From contig JXTB01000537.1 in the NCBI GenBank assembly GCA_002914805.1, positions 62,001 through 126,000 of the forward strand: a stretch of DNA of 64,000 nt. The letters are read 5' to 3'. The first letter of the stretch is position 1, and each line of letters starts with the position of its first letter. Under the pieces are notes generated by a model. It saw nothing but the letters and a program-made list of their open reading frames with translations, made no database searches and was not told the DNA's origin. Below, piece after piece: positions 10,391-22,758 of this stretch. Source of the DNA: Parasponia andersonii (Eukaryota; Streptophyta; Magnoliopsida; Rosales; Cannabaceae). Made by a program: the position numbers and the translations under genes.

Positions 10391-11950
10391 TTTTACCATG
10401 GCCGCTTAATGGCAAAACCACGTCGTTTCCCCTTCTTTTATTTCTGTTTTTCTATTTGATTTTTTTTTTCTTTTTCCATTTTGAATACTAAATAAAAAGA
10501 TTCAACGTGCTTTCTTATAAACTATATTCATTCATATGTTAACATATGATAAAGATAATCTTGTCATATGTTTCAATTGGAATTTTATACCTAATTAATA
10601 TCAAAGAAGTGGAATCTCATATGAATATATTAATTTGGAATTTTCTTTGTTTTAACTTTTGGGTTTTGCAATATCTTTTAAACTTGACAATACAAGAATT
10701 AGAAGCATAAATGTAAGTAATAGTAGATCGAATATTTTCAACATAGACACTTATTATATCCACACATGATTTGACAATAAGTTGATATGATATGCACAAT
10801 GTTGATGTAGTAAGAATCCTCAGCTTACCAAATTTTAAAGTAATTTTATTGCCTTTGTGTTAGCGATAATATTATTAAAGTGATAAAGATAATATAGTTG
10901 GCTATACCATATTATTCAATAACATTTAAAATTTTTAATAGAGATAATGTAATTAGTTATAACATATTATTCAATAACATTTAAAATTCGATCTCTTTTA
11001 AATTATGCATTATATTTATCATCAACGACTCTAAAACTAATTATTCTTTTTTCTATTATTCATTTTGAATCTAAATAATATACAACTACGCTTAAATAAT
11101 CTTGTTTGGAATTTATATACCAAATATTGGATGCCAATACAATGTAAAAGTTTAATAAAATTAATTCAGATATTAGTTTTTTACGCATATTTTCATAAAC
11201 TCTAAACAAATCACTCATATTGGTATTTCTATAAACTCTTTTAAAGTTCAGATAATAAGATAATCTAATATGATCTTTATAGATATTACAATCACCAAAT
11301 CTTAGTGGCAAATCTTTTATAGTAATTAAATATGCTAGAAATTTCCTAGCTATTAAAGGATCGTAGTTCCAATAATTTACTGAACCATCTTTGTTAAATT
11401 AAAGTATGGATTGAGTGGACTCCTTATCTCTTATACGTTTTTTGAAACATGTATTACTATGTTTATTGAGACGAGCAGTCTTGTAAGATAGTTTAGCAAT
11501 TAATAGTTTCTTGCAATATTTACATCTCACTATTTTTAACTTCTTTTTATCGGTCTCATCTTTGAATTCTATATCAAAATGGTCCTATATATTGAAAGTT
11601 GTCATTGCATGTTTTGAGGTCGTACTTGTACTCGGCGAACAACTATCTTAAAATTGAGAACAATTTCCATTAGCATTCGGATTAGTTTGTATTTTAGGGA
11701 CTTAATCACCCTTTTTAACTATGTGAATTTGGTCTTCTTTTATATTAGCATCCGTTCTAAATTAATAGCGATATTTTTTTGACAAGTAGGCTATGACCTC
11801 AGTGGTGCAAAAGTATATATAGGCCTGATTTGGATTATTTTTAGAAAGCTAATTTTAGATTCTGATTAAAATAGTTGAGAATTTCAAAGATTCTATATGC
11901 TTTTGGCCAAACTTGTTGAATTTCAAAAATCCTATACGTTTTGTGTCAAA
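10391..11950. other. intergenic
   Basis: AT-rich sequence without a supportable gene. The open frames here are short, low in complexity and unlike known proteins. Confidence 0.5.
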
Positions 11951-12101
11951 CTTGTTCTTCGCTAGTTTCTCTCAAAATCTATTTTGTAACTACCATTTGC
12001 AAAAGAAAAAAAATAGATGCAAAGGAACTTGCTCTTGGCTAGTTTCTCTCAAAGTCTATTTTTTAACTGCATTTGCAAAAGAAAAAAATAGATGCAAACG
12101 A
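11951..12101. repeat. tandem duplication, about 76-base unit
   Basis: The segments 11951-12027 and 12028-12101 align over their whole length with small changes. Both begin CTTG(T/C)TCTT(C/G)GCTAG and end AATAGATGCAAA(G/C)GAA. Confidence 0.85.
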
Positions 12102-12185
12102 AAAAATTGCTTCTAAAACCTGATTATAATGTCATTATTATGTAAATTTACTAAATATTATTAACATTCATTAAAGTATCTGGTA

Positions 12186-12264
12186 TATATATATATATAT
12201 ATATATATGCATGATGAAGGTATTTATTTATTTTTAGTACACAATAAATGGACCCTGGTTTATG

Positions 12265-12299
<35 letters not shown>

Positions 12300-12350
12300 G
12301 CCTGATGAAGGAATTAATTTTATTTTTAGTATGCAATAAATGGACCCCAA
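12186..12350. repeat. AT microsatellites inside a diverged direct duplication
   Basis: Two AT runs (12186-12208 and 12276-12299) are each followed by the same diverged segment, from GC(A/C)TGATGAAGG through TTTTTAGTA to CAATAAATGGACCC. The pattern is a segmental tandem copy of about 95 bases with expanded AT tracts. Confidence 0.75.
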
Positions 12351-12449
12351 GAAAATTATAGAAAGAATAAATGGAAGTTTCACAATATTCTAGAACTTTG
12401 ATAAATTTTTCTAAACACCCATCTTTATAAAAATATTTTTGATGTTAAA

Positions 12450-14289
12450 TATCTAGGTTAACTCTTGTCACTGCTTGTTTAAATAGACCTTTCCTTAAAT
12501 TTAAAAGTTGAACATTTTTTAACATATTTTTCTTTAAAAAAAAATTCATTTCAAGATTGATCATGTAAAAACCTAGAAATTTGAAGGGCATTTTGGTCAT
12601 TATGGTGAAATTCGGATTAAAATAATGGTGGGAAGTGGAAAATTTGAAATTGGATTGAATTGAAAAAAGTTTCAGAAATCAAGGACTAAAGTGAAATTTT
12701 GAAGGACGTATTTAAAAAAAATTCCAAAAATTGGGGGTCAAAGTGAAATTTTAAAAAATTGCCCAATCCACTTGATAGTGTACACATGGCTCATTTCATA
12801 TTTCTCTCTTTCCCTTTTCTCTCTCTTCCCTTTTGCTCCTTCTTTCTCTTCAACGACAGAAACGCGAGCCACTCTTAGATGCAAAATGATGATGATCCCT
12901 TGGCCATCGTCGACCACTACTAATTGCCCAAATCGATGCCCTATCCTTTAGTGACCACCTAGCCGAGGTTTCAGCCGCTACCACCAACCCCCCTAACAGT
13001 TTAAAGTTGTAGAGCTTTTTCTGATGTCGGTGCTGATTCCAGTGACTTCAAGCCATAAAACTAGTCTCGTTCAATTCCATTCATCACCAGCTTTCGATTA
13101 AAGGTCTCACAACCCTATTTTGATCCCTTTGATTTCAAGTACTATGAGTAAATTTTGAGGGCTAGGTTTTAAACATTTTATCTGACCACTGGATCGTGAA
13201 ATAAATGTCATTTTTGAAATGTACTCGTGAAATGATGAAGAATGACATATATATTGACCGTATTTGTTGTAAGGCACAGAAGTCAAAATTGGATGGCTTT
13301 AATTTCGACTTATTTTATATGCCATGGGTCGGATTTCGGGCTGAACCTAAATTAATCGAGTTATATACCTACCGTGGCTATTTTATACGCTAGAAATTCA
13401 ATGGTGATGTCTATTTTTCAATTTGAGGTTCTGTTTGAAAAATGATATTTCAAAACGAGTGATCAAGGTTTTAAAAATACTCCCTGACCCTTTGAGTGAT
13501 CGCCAAATAATACCTCATACACTTAACTATACTGTATTGCACTCTTGATGAGGTAGGTGATCCAATTACCTTGTTTTTGAATAAAATTGGATTATGTTAT
13601 GAAACTTTGGATTTTGTAGATTTTATTTAATTGGATTGTTTTAAAATATAGTGATATCTTAAGATATTATAAATTGCTCTATCCAGATTATGGATGATTC
13701 TGTGTAGGTTTTGTATTTTTGGGATGTACAACTGTCATATTGCTAAAATTTTTAAGACACAAAATAGTTTTTTTTTTTTAAAAAAAACAGAGCATATTTA
13801 GAATGTCGCTACTGCCATATAGTTATTTATACAACTTTTTATATTACACGTATCATAAGATCACACGTAAGTACCGTATTAGTATCATAGATTTACAGAT
13901 GGTGTTTTGTGCCTACCGTCGATGCAAGTCTATAAACTCACACGGGTTTTTTTTTAATTATCTCCTATTTTGATAGGCATAGACAATACAGTTGCTCTAC
14001 TAGATGTGATACATGGATATCACTTATGGGTATTGGTTTTGGTATTAGGTAGATTGTCTGGTGCATATATCACTAGTACCTAGTTTCCATGACAAAAGGA
14101 CGTGAGTTTATAGAGATAGGTTGATTTATGTCATGTACACTATTGTATTTGACTCTGCTTTTTCATTGTGGTTTTTACTATAGATTTTTTATGTAGTTTT
14201 GTACTATGACCTTAGCCTTGGTATTTTAATCTAATTTTGAGCATAGTTTATTTATGGCTTTGATCATGATCCCATAAAAAATTTATATT
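12450..14289 (-). mobile_element. old long repeat (probable solo LTR), left part
   Basis: This stretch matches, in reverse orientation and in colinear order, the repeat at 22759-25253. Matching blocks: 13215-13260 with 24283-24340, and 13840-14150 with 23390-23710. It stops where the copia element begins and resumes after it. The outer (left) border is approximate. A GC-richer patch at 12840-13100 corresponds to the GC-rich part of the other copy near 24450-24780. There is no intact coding sequence. Confidence 0.6.
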
Positions 14290-14500
14290 TATTAAAAGAT
14301 ACGCATGCCAACACCTAGTTTTAAGGATATTATTGTATTTTTAAATTTCTTTTATTTGTCTGCTTTAGTACATGTTTTATTCCCTATTTTATGGCAATTT
14401 CTATTCCATATCCTAAGTCTAATATGTTGTATAAATTCTCATCCTTTCTGTGTAAATGATTGAGTGAAAAATAATAATTTTTCTTAGCTTAATCTCTACA
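14290..14500 (+). repeat. 5' LTR of copia element
   Basis: A 211-base direct repeat of 19093-19323. Shared landmarks include GGTTTTAAGGATATT-like sequence (mutated to AGTTTTAAGG here), ATGTTGTATAAATTCTCATC and TTCTTAGCTTAATCTCTA. It lacks about 24 bases that the 3' copy keeps (19111-19134). The terminal TG has mutated to TA in both copies. A TATAAAT-like promoter motif lies near 14431. Confidence 0.85.
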
Positions 14501-14512
14501 TGTTATCATAGC
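14501..14512 (+). other. primer-binding site
   Basis: TGTTATCATAGC directly after the 5' LTR is a two-mismatch version of TGGTATCAGAGC, the usual plant copia primer site complementary to initiator methionine tRNA. Confidence 0.8.
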
Positions 14513-14652
14513 TTACTGCTCTTGGGAACCATTTTCTTCAGCTTCATTACTGAAATAATACTTTATTCTCCTCCATTTTTGAAACTAGAAACCGAGCAAT
14601 TTCTTTGCAATTTTTTGCACATTTTTCTACACTTTTTCATTGCTAATCAACC

Positions 14653-15715
14653 ATGAGTAAAGATAGGAATAATGAGAATTCTGCTGACCTTTCCTCTCAA
14701 ACCCTTACAATCAGCTCTAGCTCTAGCTCTTATGTTCCCTTTGATAATTCTTCTCTTCAAATCCCTTTGTTTCAACTTAATGATAAAAACTTCTTCCAAT
14801 GGTCATGTTCAGTATAAATGGTCATTCAAAGAAGAGGAAAAATCAGGTATCTTAATGGCGCAATGAAGATGCCTAACTCGGCTGATCCAAGTTACATATC
14901 GTGGGAAACCAATAATGCTCTCATTATATCGTGGCTGATCAACTCTATCGAGGAACGTATTGGGTCACTAAATTTGGTGTGTACAACAGCAAAAATGATT
15001 TAGGATAAAGTAAACTGAGCTTACTCAAATGTGGAGAACTCAACTCAGCTCTGTGAATTACAAGACTAAGCTCGAGAGCTTAAACAAGGCGAGTCAAGTG
15101 TCGATGACTACTAGACGGCTCTCACTAAGCTTTGGCAGGAACTAGGTGTCTTTGAACCTTCCGATTGGTACAATAATTGCACTGTAAAATACTCCAAGCT
15201 GGTGAAGAAGACTAGAATTTGCAATTTCCTTGCTAGTCTCAACAAAGAGCTCAATAAAGTTAAAGGATGGATGCTTGGGTCTTAACCTTTTTTGCTAATT
15301 GATGAAATATTTACCGAAGTTCGCCAAGAAGAATGCCGACACCACCAAATGCTGAAAGAATTTAAATTGTAGCCAACTATTGAAGCCTCTACTTTTGCCA
15401 CAAAGGGCCATGAGATAAACCGAGGAGATGGTGTCGGCCTGTAAACTCACAAAGGAAATCTTTGGTGTGACTACTACTTGAAAATAAATCACACCTAAGA
15501 AAGGTGCTGGAAACTGCATGGAAAGCCACCAACCATGGAGAATAAATGGTGAGCAGGAAGTCGTGCATTGCAAGTTGGTGTCGAGCATAGAAAAGAAGAT
15601 GATGTTGGTGGACTTGGGCTAAGTAAGGACTAGCTACAACTACTCCATTAATTATTAACCCCTGAAAATAGGCCCAACTCATCTTTTATGGCCTAAGGAG
15701 GTATAGCCCAACATC
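14653..15715 (+). pseudogene. copia gag, degenerate
   Basis: Gag is the retrotransposon's capsid protein. From ATG 14653 the frame reads MSKDRNNENSADLSS, then IPLFQLNDKNFFQWS, typical of the copia gag N-terminus. It is broken by a stop at 14816 and continues through a UBN2-type region (SYISWETNNALIISWLINSI). After further stops, a zinc knuckle is visible near 15471-15525 as CDYYLKINH then ERCWKLHGK; its second cysteine has become tyrosine and a stop lies inside it. The element is not expressible as a full polyprotein. Confidence 0.8.
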
Positions 15716-15718
15716 TCT

Positions 15719-15940
15719 TTGATAGCTCAGAAAAATACTTTTTCTACCCTAAGTTGCAAAATTGGTGAAAAAGAATTATGGGTAATAGATTCTGGAGCTA
15801 CAGATCACATGACAGGCAATGCCCATTTATTTTCAACTTATACTCCAATAAATAGTCTCTTGAAAGTGAAAATTGTTAATGGCTCTTTTTCTCCAATAGT
15901 TGGAATAGGAATAATTAAAATGATTCTACCTTTATCTTAA
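15719..15940 (+). pseudogene. copia aspartic protease, degenerate
   Basis: The catalytic signature DSGATDHMTG is intact in an open stretch flanked by LWVI and HLFSTYTP, as in plant copia proteases. Stops before and after it isolate the domain from gag and integrase. Confidence 0.85.
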
Positions 15941-16980
15941 AATCAGTTTTATATGTTCCAAATCTTTCCGGAAATTTATTATCTGTTAGTAAACTCTCAA
16001 AAGATAATAATTGCAAAGTCATCTTCTCACAAAATTAGTGTTATTTTTAGAACTTTATTTTGGGGACGAAGATTGGCAGTGCTAGGGAGTATAAAGGGCT
16101 TAATTTTTTTTGGCAAAAATTCTGAAAAGAATAAACATACTTACTATATTAGTAAGGACTCTTCTTAAGTAAGGAAGGACAACATCATATTGTGGTACTT
16201 TAGGATAGGTCATCCTAGTTTTTCTTATTTAAAACACTTATTTCCATCTTTATTTAAAAATCATGATGAGTTTCAATATGAAGTGTGTCAATTAGCTAAG
16301 CATCAAAAGACAATGTTTAAATCTAGACCTTATAAAGTAACTGAACCTTTTAATATTGTACACAATGATATTTGGGGACCTTTACGATCTCAAAATATTG
16401 ATTTCAAACATTGATTTATAACTTTTATCAATGGTCATACTCGATTGTATTGGGTTAATTTACTCAAAGAAAAATCTGATGCCAAACAAATTTTTAAGAA
16501 TTTTCGTAAAATGGTTAAAACTCAATTATCTTCCAATGTTAAAATCCTTCGTACTGATAATGGTAAAGAATATTTCAACCAAATTTTAGGAAGTTACTTA
16601 AGTAAAAATAGTATTGTATATCAAAGTACGTGTCTCAACATATCTCAACAAAATGGGATCGTTGAAAGGAAAAACTGACACCTTTTAGAAGTTGCTAAGT
16701 CCATCATGTATACTACCAATACTCCAAAATCTTTCTGGAGAGATGTTGTCTGAACTGCTTGTTATCTCATAAATAGAATGTCAAACAATACTCCTAATTT
16801 TAAAATCCTAATTAATGTCTTCTTAAAAAATTTTCCTAAATCACGGATAGTGAGTGAGTTACCTTTAAAAATCTTTGGTTGTACTGCATTTGTTTATAAT
16901 CACGAAATCAACAGAAATAAACTTGATCCAAAAGCTTTAAATGCATTCTTATAGGGTATGCGGCAAATTAAAAAAGGTAA
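15941..16980 (+). pseudogene. copia GAG-pre-integrase and integrase, degenerate
   Basis: Integrase inserts the DNA copy into the host genome. WYFRIGHPSFSYLKHLFP marks the pre-integrase region (RLGHPS-like, with a degraded zinc-finger part). Catalytic core residues are recognisable: D in HNDIWGPL, D in LRTDNGKEY, and E in NGIVERKN. Stops at about 16412, 16676 and 16752 and other lesions break the frame. Confidence 0.85.
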
Positions 16981-17639
16981 AGTGTTACTCTCTTGAAAAG
17001 AAAAAATAGTTTGTGTCGATAGATATCACCTTTTTTGAAAATAAGTCGTTCTTTTCCAAAGATTCCTTTTAAGGGGAGATTGGAAATGAAGGAAATTTTT
17101 GAAATATATCTTTTGACACCTTACTTTCTACTATTTTTGACTCTATAAATTAATCAAATATTTTGCAAATTTCTAACCCTGACAATGGGAACAACTTGGA
17201 AGATAAACCTCAAAATGAAATAGTGATTCATGATAGTAGCAAAACTTGAAACCAAAAAGAGCAGCAATAACTCCTCTTACTAAAGCCCATCAAGCCTCTC
17301 ATTTATTCTCGCTGGAATAATTAACAAAGAATTGAAATCCCTCCTCCTTCCAAATCATGCCAAGAATCTACCCCTAACTCAGGTACTTCAAAAGTTCTAT
17401 TTCCTAAAAAGAACCTTGATGATTTACCTATTGCTTTAAGAAAAGGGGTTCACTCATATAGTCAACATCCTATAACTCAAGTAGTTAAATATGATCATTT
17501 ATCCCCATCTATAAGGACTTTTATGGCTAAATTGGAAGAAGTAGAAATCTCAAAGAATATTGAAGAAGCTCTCAAAAAGGAAAAATGATGTGGAGCTGTA
17601 AAAGATGAGATAGGGGCACTTGAAAAAAAATAAAACATA

Positions 17640-18600
17640 AGAGATTGTCACAAAACCTAAAGATGCTATGCCAGTTGGGTGTAAATAGGTATTTACTGTG
17701 AAATATCAGTCAGATGGGACCGTTGAAAGATATAAGGCCAGGTTGATTGCAAAGATGTTCATACAAATATACGGGATAGAATATGAGGAAACTTTTACCC
17801 CTGTAGTCAAATTCAATATTGTCCGGGTCCTCCTTTCTTTGGTTGCAAATCTTGATTGGCCTCTCCAACAACTTGAAATAAAAAATACCTTTCTAAATAG
17901 AGATCTCTCAAAAGAAGTATAAATGGATTTTTCACTAGGATTCAAAAATATAGAGACTTTAGGGCAATTATCAAGGCTAAAAAAATCCTTATATGGTCTC
18001 AAGCAATCACCCAGGGCTTGGTTTGAAAGGTTTACTAAAGTAATTCACCAACAAGGGTATCAATCAGCTCATATAGATCATACGTCCTTCTACAAACAAA
18101 AATGTGGTAAATCAACCATCCTTATTGTATATGTTGATAATATTATTATAACTGACGATGATACTTGTGAAATAAGATCCTTGAAGAAGAAACTTACTAA
18201 TAAATTTGAAGTTAAAGACTTGGGCCCATTGAAATATTTTCTGGGTATGGAGATTTCCAAAAATAAATCTGGTATCTTTATAACCCAAAGAAAATATATT
18301 CTTGATCTACTTCAAGAAACATGATTACTTAGATGCAAGTCAGTCGACACCCCTATTGATCCAAATATCAAGATGAGTAGTCATAATATGAGCACACTTA
18401 TGGACAAAGGTAGATACCAACATCTAGTAGGAAAGTTAATCTACTTGTCCCACACAAGACCTGATATAGCATTCGTAGTAAGTCTAGTAAGCCAGTTCAT
18501 GTATGCACCAAATGAGAAACACCATGATGCTATTGTAAAAATTTTGAAATATCTGAAAAGTAGTCCTAGCAGAGGACTATTTTTTAAGAAAAGAGAATCT
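17640..18600 (+). pseudogene. copia reverse transcriptase, degenerate
   Basis: Segments match the plant copia RT: VERYKARLIAKMF, YEETFTPVVKFNIVRVLLSL, LKKSLYGLKQSPRAWFERF and LGPLKYFLGMEI. The active-site YVDD box reads YVDN (near 18130), so a catalytic aspartate is lost. A stop at 17920 and another at 18322 also interrupt the frame. Confidence 0.88.
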
Positions 18601-19047
18601 TGAGGAATTGAAGTCTATACTGACGCTGATTGGGTAGAATCTATTGATGATAGAAAATCTTCATCTAGTTATTGTTCCTATTTTTGGAGAAATTTGATAA
18701 CTTGGAGAAGCAAGAAGCAAAGTATTATGGCAAGAAGTAGTGCAGAAGTTGAATTACGCTCCTTGGCCAATGGAGTGAGTGAAATAATTTGGCTAAGGCT
18801 ACTACTTAAAGAATTGAACATCTCAATTGAGTTTCCTATGAAGGTGTTTTGTGATAACAAGGTAACCATCAATATGGCTCATAATTCTGTTCATCACGAT
18901 CAAACTAAATATGTTGAATTTGACCGCCACTTCATAAAAAATAAGATTGAAGATGGAGATCTTTGTATCTCTTATGTGAACACCATAGAACAAACTGTGG
19001 ATATTTTAATCAAAGGACTTCCTAGACCTCTATTTGAAAAATGGTGA
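18601..19047 (+). pseudogene. copia RNase H, degenerate
   Basis: The RNase H region shows YTDADWVES, SWRSKKQS-like sequence and SSAEVELRSLANGVSEI, then the terminal HIDVRYHFIR-type block as FDRHFIKNKIEDGDL. A TGA at 18601 precedes it. The reading frame ends at 19047, close to the polypurine tract. Confidence 0.85.
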
Positions 19048-19083
19048 GCAAGCTTGGACTATTTAATCTATACAATCCAGCTT

Positions 19084-19092
19084 AAGAGGGAG
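19084..19092 (+). other. polypurine tract
   Basis: AAGAGGGAG lies directly before the 3' LTR, the expected primer site for plus-strand DNA synthesis of a copia element. Confidence 0.75.
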
Positions 19093-19323
19093 TATTAAAA
19101 GACACATATGTGTAGTGGAGACAAAAACCAGATAACACCCGGTTTTAAGGATATTCTTGTGTTTGTAAATATTTTTTATTTGTCTACCTTAGTGCTATTT
19201 TATTCCTTATTTTATGGCAGTTTCTATTATGTATCCTAAGGCTAATATGTTGTATAAATTCTCATCCTTTTTGTATAAATGATTGAGTGAAATATAATCA
19301 TTTTTCTTAGCTTAATCTCTATA
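19093..19323 (+). repeat. 3' LTR of copia element
   Basis: A 231-base direct repeat of 14290-14500, with many point differences and a 24-base segment that the 5' LTR lacks. The divergence points to an old insertion. Target-site duplications are not recognisable (ATATT before the 5' LTR, ATTTG after this one). Confidence 0.85.
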
Positions 19324-20035
19324 ATTTGCTCAATGTTTATAAACTACTTTCCAGAATAACTAATCACATAGGTATCTTCAAAAATAAAAATGGTTTTTCT
19401 AAAAAGGTAATTAAGTAACCTACTAAGTATTTTATGCTCACTCCCTATTTTCCTCCCTTTTCAAGTATTGACTAAATAAGATTATTATCTTCGTGGACAG
19501 GCAATTCATTACTTAATTTATGCTCGTAGTCATATTCCTTTTCTTTGAATGGTTTCTATATCTTGTCCTATTTCTTTTTTATATCTAATTATTTAGCCAA
19601 GTTTAGCTATCTACCAAATGGATGTATTAAGGTGATTTTACCACTATTTGAGGATTTAATATGTAAATGGGACATTATAACTCTATGGAAGCATATTTTT
19701 AAAATTATAAGTACTTAGAATTATGATTAATTTTTTGTAAGCTATTTTTGGACCTTCGAACTCATAGATTCTTGAAATTAATTTATTTGACATTAATATT
19801 TTATCAACTAAGTTTCTAAATGAATTAACTAGATTTTATTAAGCTTCAGCAAGTGTTTTTTTTAAATGAATTAAACTGATGAGAAATTTCATTCAATATA
19901 GAATTTATAATGTTTTGAAGATTGAAATGTTAAAATTCAAGAACTTGGTTTGTTCCGAATTTTGCAAACTTGCTGTTATTTATATTTTTGTTTAAAATTA
20001 ATTAAAGTTAATGATTTGACTTTTTGGTCGTGATA
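19324..20035 (-). mobile_element. old long repeat (probable solo LTR), right part
   Basis: The interrupted repeat continues here: 19418-19470 matches the reverse complement of 23190-23236 (both contain TATGCTCAC(T/C)CCCTA). The stretch ends with TTTTTGGTCGTGATAAG near 20023-20040, the same terminal motif as at 25240-25253. Confidence 0.55.
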
Positions 20036-20385
20036 AGTCATATATACAAAATGAAATTTATTTTCTTGATAAAAACTCATCACAAAAATCAAGATATGTT
20101 GATAATTTTTCTAATTATAAGAACAGATAGACTGACTTTTTTTTCGATTAATCATAAAGCCATCTGCTAGAGTTCTTGAGAATTAGGGAGAGAGTTAGAG
20201 TTTTTGAATACATTTTATAAGACTTTTGAGAATTATATTTCTTGAATGATTTTTTTAGGGGCTTCTAAATTAGATGGAGAGAATTAAAGTTCTTGAATAA
20301 TTTTTAGGGTTCTTTTAGACAAGATAGAGATAAAATTCTTTAATACTTTTCAGTATTCTTGAAAGAGATTGTTAGAATTTAGAAT

Positions 20386-20425
<40 letters not shown>

Positions 20426-20920
20426 TCTATCACAATAAAATCTTAATTTAAGAAAAAAAATTGGATTGTTTAATTTTTTTATATGATTTATTTTAATCAA
20501 TTGTGTTTAGGGGTGTACATGAAGAAAAATATTTTACTTAATAAAGAATATATTATAGTTATTTATTATTATTTACTTCCATTTATTTCATTTTATATGA
20601 TGTTATTTTTTTCATTTAAAATGTAACAATAAATGAGAGGTGAAAAGAAGAACTTCATATTTTACATTGTACTCATTTTTTTCTCTTGACTTGTCCATCT
20701 TCAGTAGGATTTCCTAGTCTTATTATTCAATAATCTTTCCATTGATACGGAGGTCTTGTCCTTATAAACTTACTGTCATAGGGGTTTAATCCTACCAAAT
20801 TTTGTATAGGTTTTCTTTTCTTTTATTATTTTTCTATAATTTTCTTATATAGATCTGAATTTATGATTCAAATCTAGAATTTTTTTTAATAAAAATTATA
20901 AATGTTTCATTATTCATGAA
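20036..20920. other. intergenic with AT microsatellite
   Basis: Low-complexity, AT-rich DNA with an AT run at 20388-20422. Near 20165-20350, three loosely repeated sentences of the type TTCTTGA(G/A)...TTAGAG suggest old local duplications. No gene is seen. Confidence 0.5.
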
Positions 20921-20924
20921 TATG

Positions 20925-22535
20925 AATCAGGGACTGAGGGACTCATAGCCTAGTGGGGGCTTAATCCCCCTTCAATAACTTATTTTCTTTAATATGGTTA
21001 TTTAATTTATACATTTTGACTATAAACTATGTAAAAAGCCCCTACTCAAAAAATCAAAATAGTAAAGAATAGCTCCCACATATTATAATTTGGGCATCTA
21101 ACAAATGAAAGTATAAATTAGATCTTTTGAGTAGTTTGTGTTTTTTTTTTTTTAAAGCCCACTTAGAAAAGGAAAGATAAGTACAAAAAGATAAAGGGTG
21201 GCTCTATTTCCACTCTTTTTTTCCTCCTCCCACCTTTTTTCTAATTAAATCTCCTAGAAATTGAAAAATTTCTTATAACACCCCTTTTAAATTTCTTTCA
21301 AGTATAAAAATACTCCTTAACTAAAATTTTTTTTTTAAAAAAAATCTCCACACACCCCCTATGTTTGATTTTTTTTTTCAAATTTTTGATTTTGTTGTGA
21401 GTTCAAATTCTCTTATTGTTGAATGCTTAAATGCAGAATTAGAGTTAAAAATCTATTTTTTTTCAGTAGAGTTCTTTGTGGTTGTTCTACAGTTTGTATT
21501 GTAAAATATGGTTTTTAATAAGGATAAAAAAGTAATTTTTGAGCTAAAATTCAAATTTTTGAATATTTAAATAAAATATCTGGGATGAATGTAGAATTTA
21601 TTAAGTCTAGGTTCATTTAGGTTTCTATGTAAAGAAAATTTCAAAACAAGAATTAAAGTGCAATTAATAAGGGGCAAATATGAAAGAAATTTTGAAAAAT
21701 TCAGGATAAAATGCAATTAAAGTGAATAGTGCCCAGCCAGCTGTATTTCGTCTTTCTTGAGGAATAGTGTAATATTGCTATATCTAAAACCATTAGGAAA
21801 AAATAATCAATAACAAATTAAAGGGTTGAAAACTCAAGCCTAACCAGAGTGATTATTTGTACATTTCTAGATTCATGCATAATGTAAAATATCTGTATGC
21901 CTAGCTGATTTTATTGTTAACCAAAGTGAGAATAAAACAAGAAAGTTACTCTTACAATTTTGGTATTAACATGTTCTACTATATAAAATCATGGTTGCAA
22001 AGTTTTGAGTTCCATTGAATCATAATTTGGGATATTGAAGTTGCCTTGAGTTTGAAAATGGTATTTGCACCTTAATTCAGATAATTGTTAACTCAACTTT
22101 AAAGAGGCTCGAAAAAAGGAAAAATAAAAATTAGGTTTGGGGTCTGTTATTTGGGGGTGTAAAGAAATTAGGTTTTATTGTGTATTATATTAGGGTATTT
22201 ATGTCAATCCATAAAAGGGATATTTTAATAAATAACTAATTGATTAAAAGATGGGTGGGGGGAGAAAAAAAGGATGACAACAAAGCTACCTAAAAATAAA
22301 TTATGAATATCCTTGTTTTACTTTTTTTTTCATTAAATAAAAAAATTTATCCTCGTCATCATGCCAAAGGTAGAAGAAACGCCAATTAAAAAAAAAACCG
22401 AAAAAGGAAAAACAATTTTTAAGAAGAATCATGGAGATGAGAAGCCATTAGATATTGAAGATTAAATCATTACTATTAGTTCTATTATTATTAGTTCTAA
22501 ATCTTACTGGATAAAAATTCTGGTTCCGTCACTAA
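20925..22535. mobile_element. possible non-autonomous element
   Basis: The left end AATCAGGGACTGAGGGAC and the right end TCTGGTTCCGTCACTAATT look like a poorly preserved inverted pair of the 'gggacggagccagg' type found on many plant repeats. The interior is AT-rich and without coding capacity. The borders and the assignment are tentative. Confidence 0.3.
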
Positions 22536-22758
22536 TTGAGATGATGAAATACTGTAAGATGATGAAGGGAGAACCTATAATACTATCCTTTGTGGAGATT
22601 TGGTTCTTATTATGTGATTGTACATTTGTTATGAGTATGGTAAACTCAATTTTGTCTAGCAATAGAGTTAACGTTTACGATGTAAACTCTGATCTATTGA
22701 GAAATAATGGTGGTATCTCTTGTCATATATTCATTGTTTTAGGAATCAAATAAACCAT

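Noticed and set aside
15295-15682. Two overlapping minus-strand open frames of about 97 codons
   Set aside because: They are antisense shadows of the degenerate copia gag, whose zinc-knuckle remains read on the plus strand.
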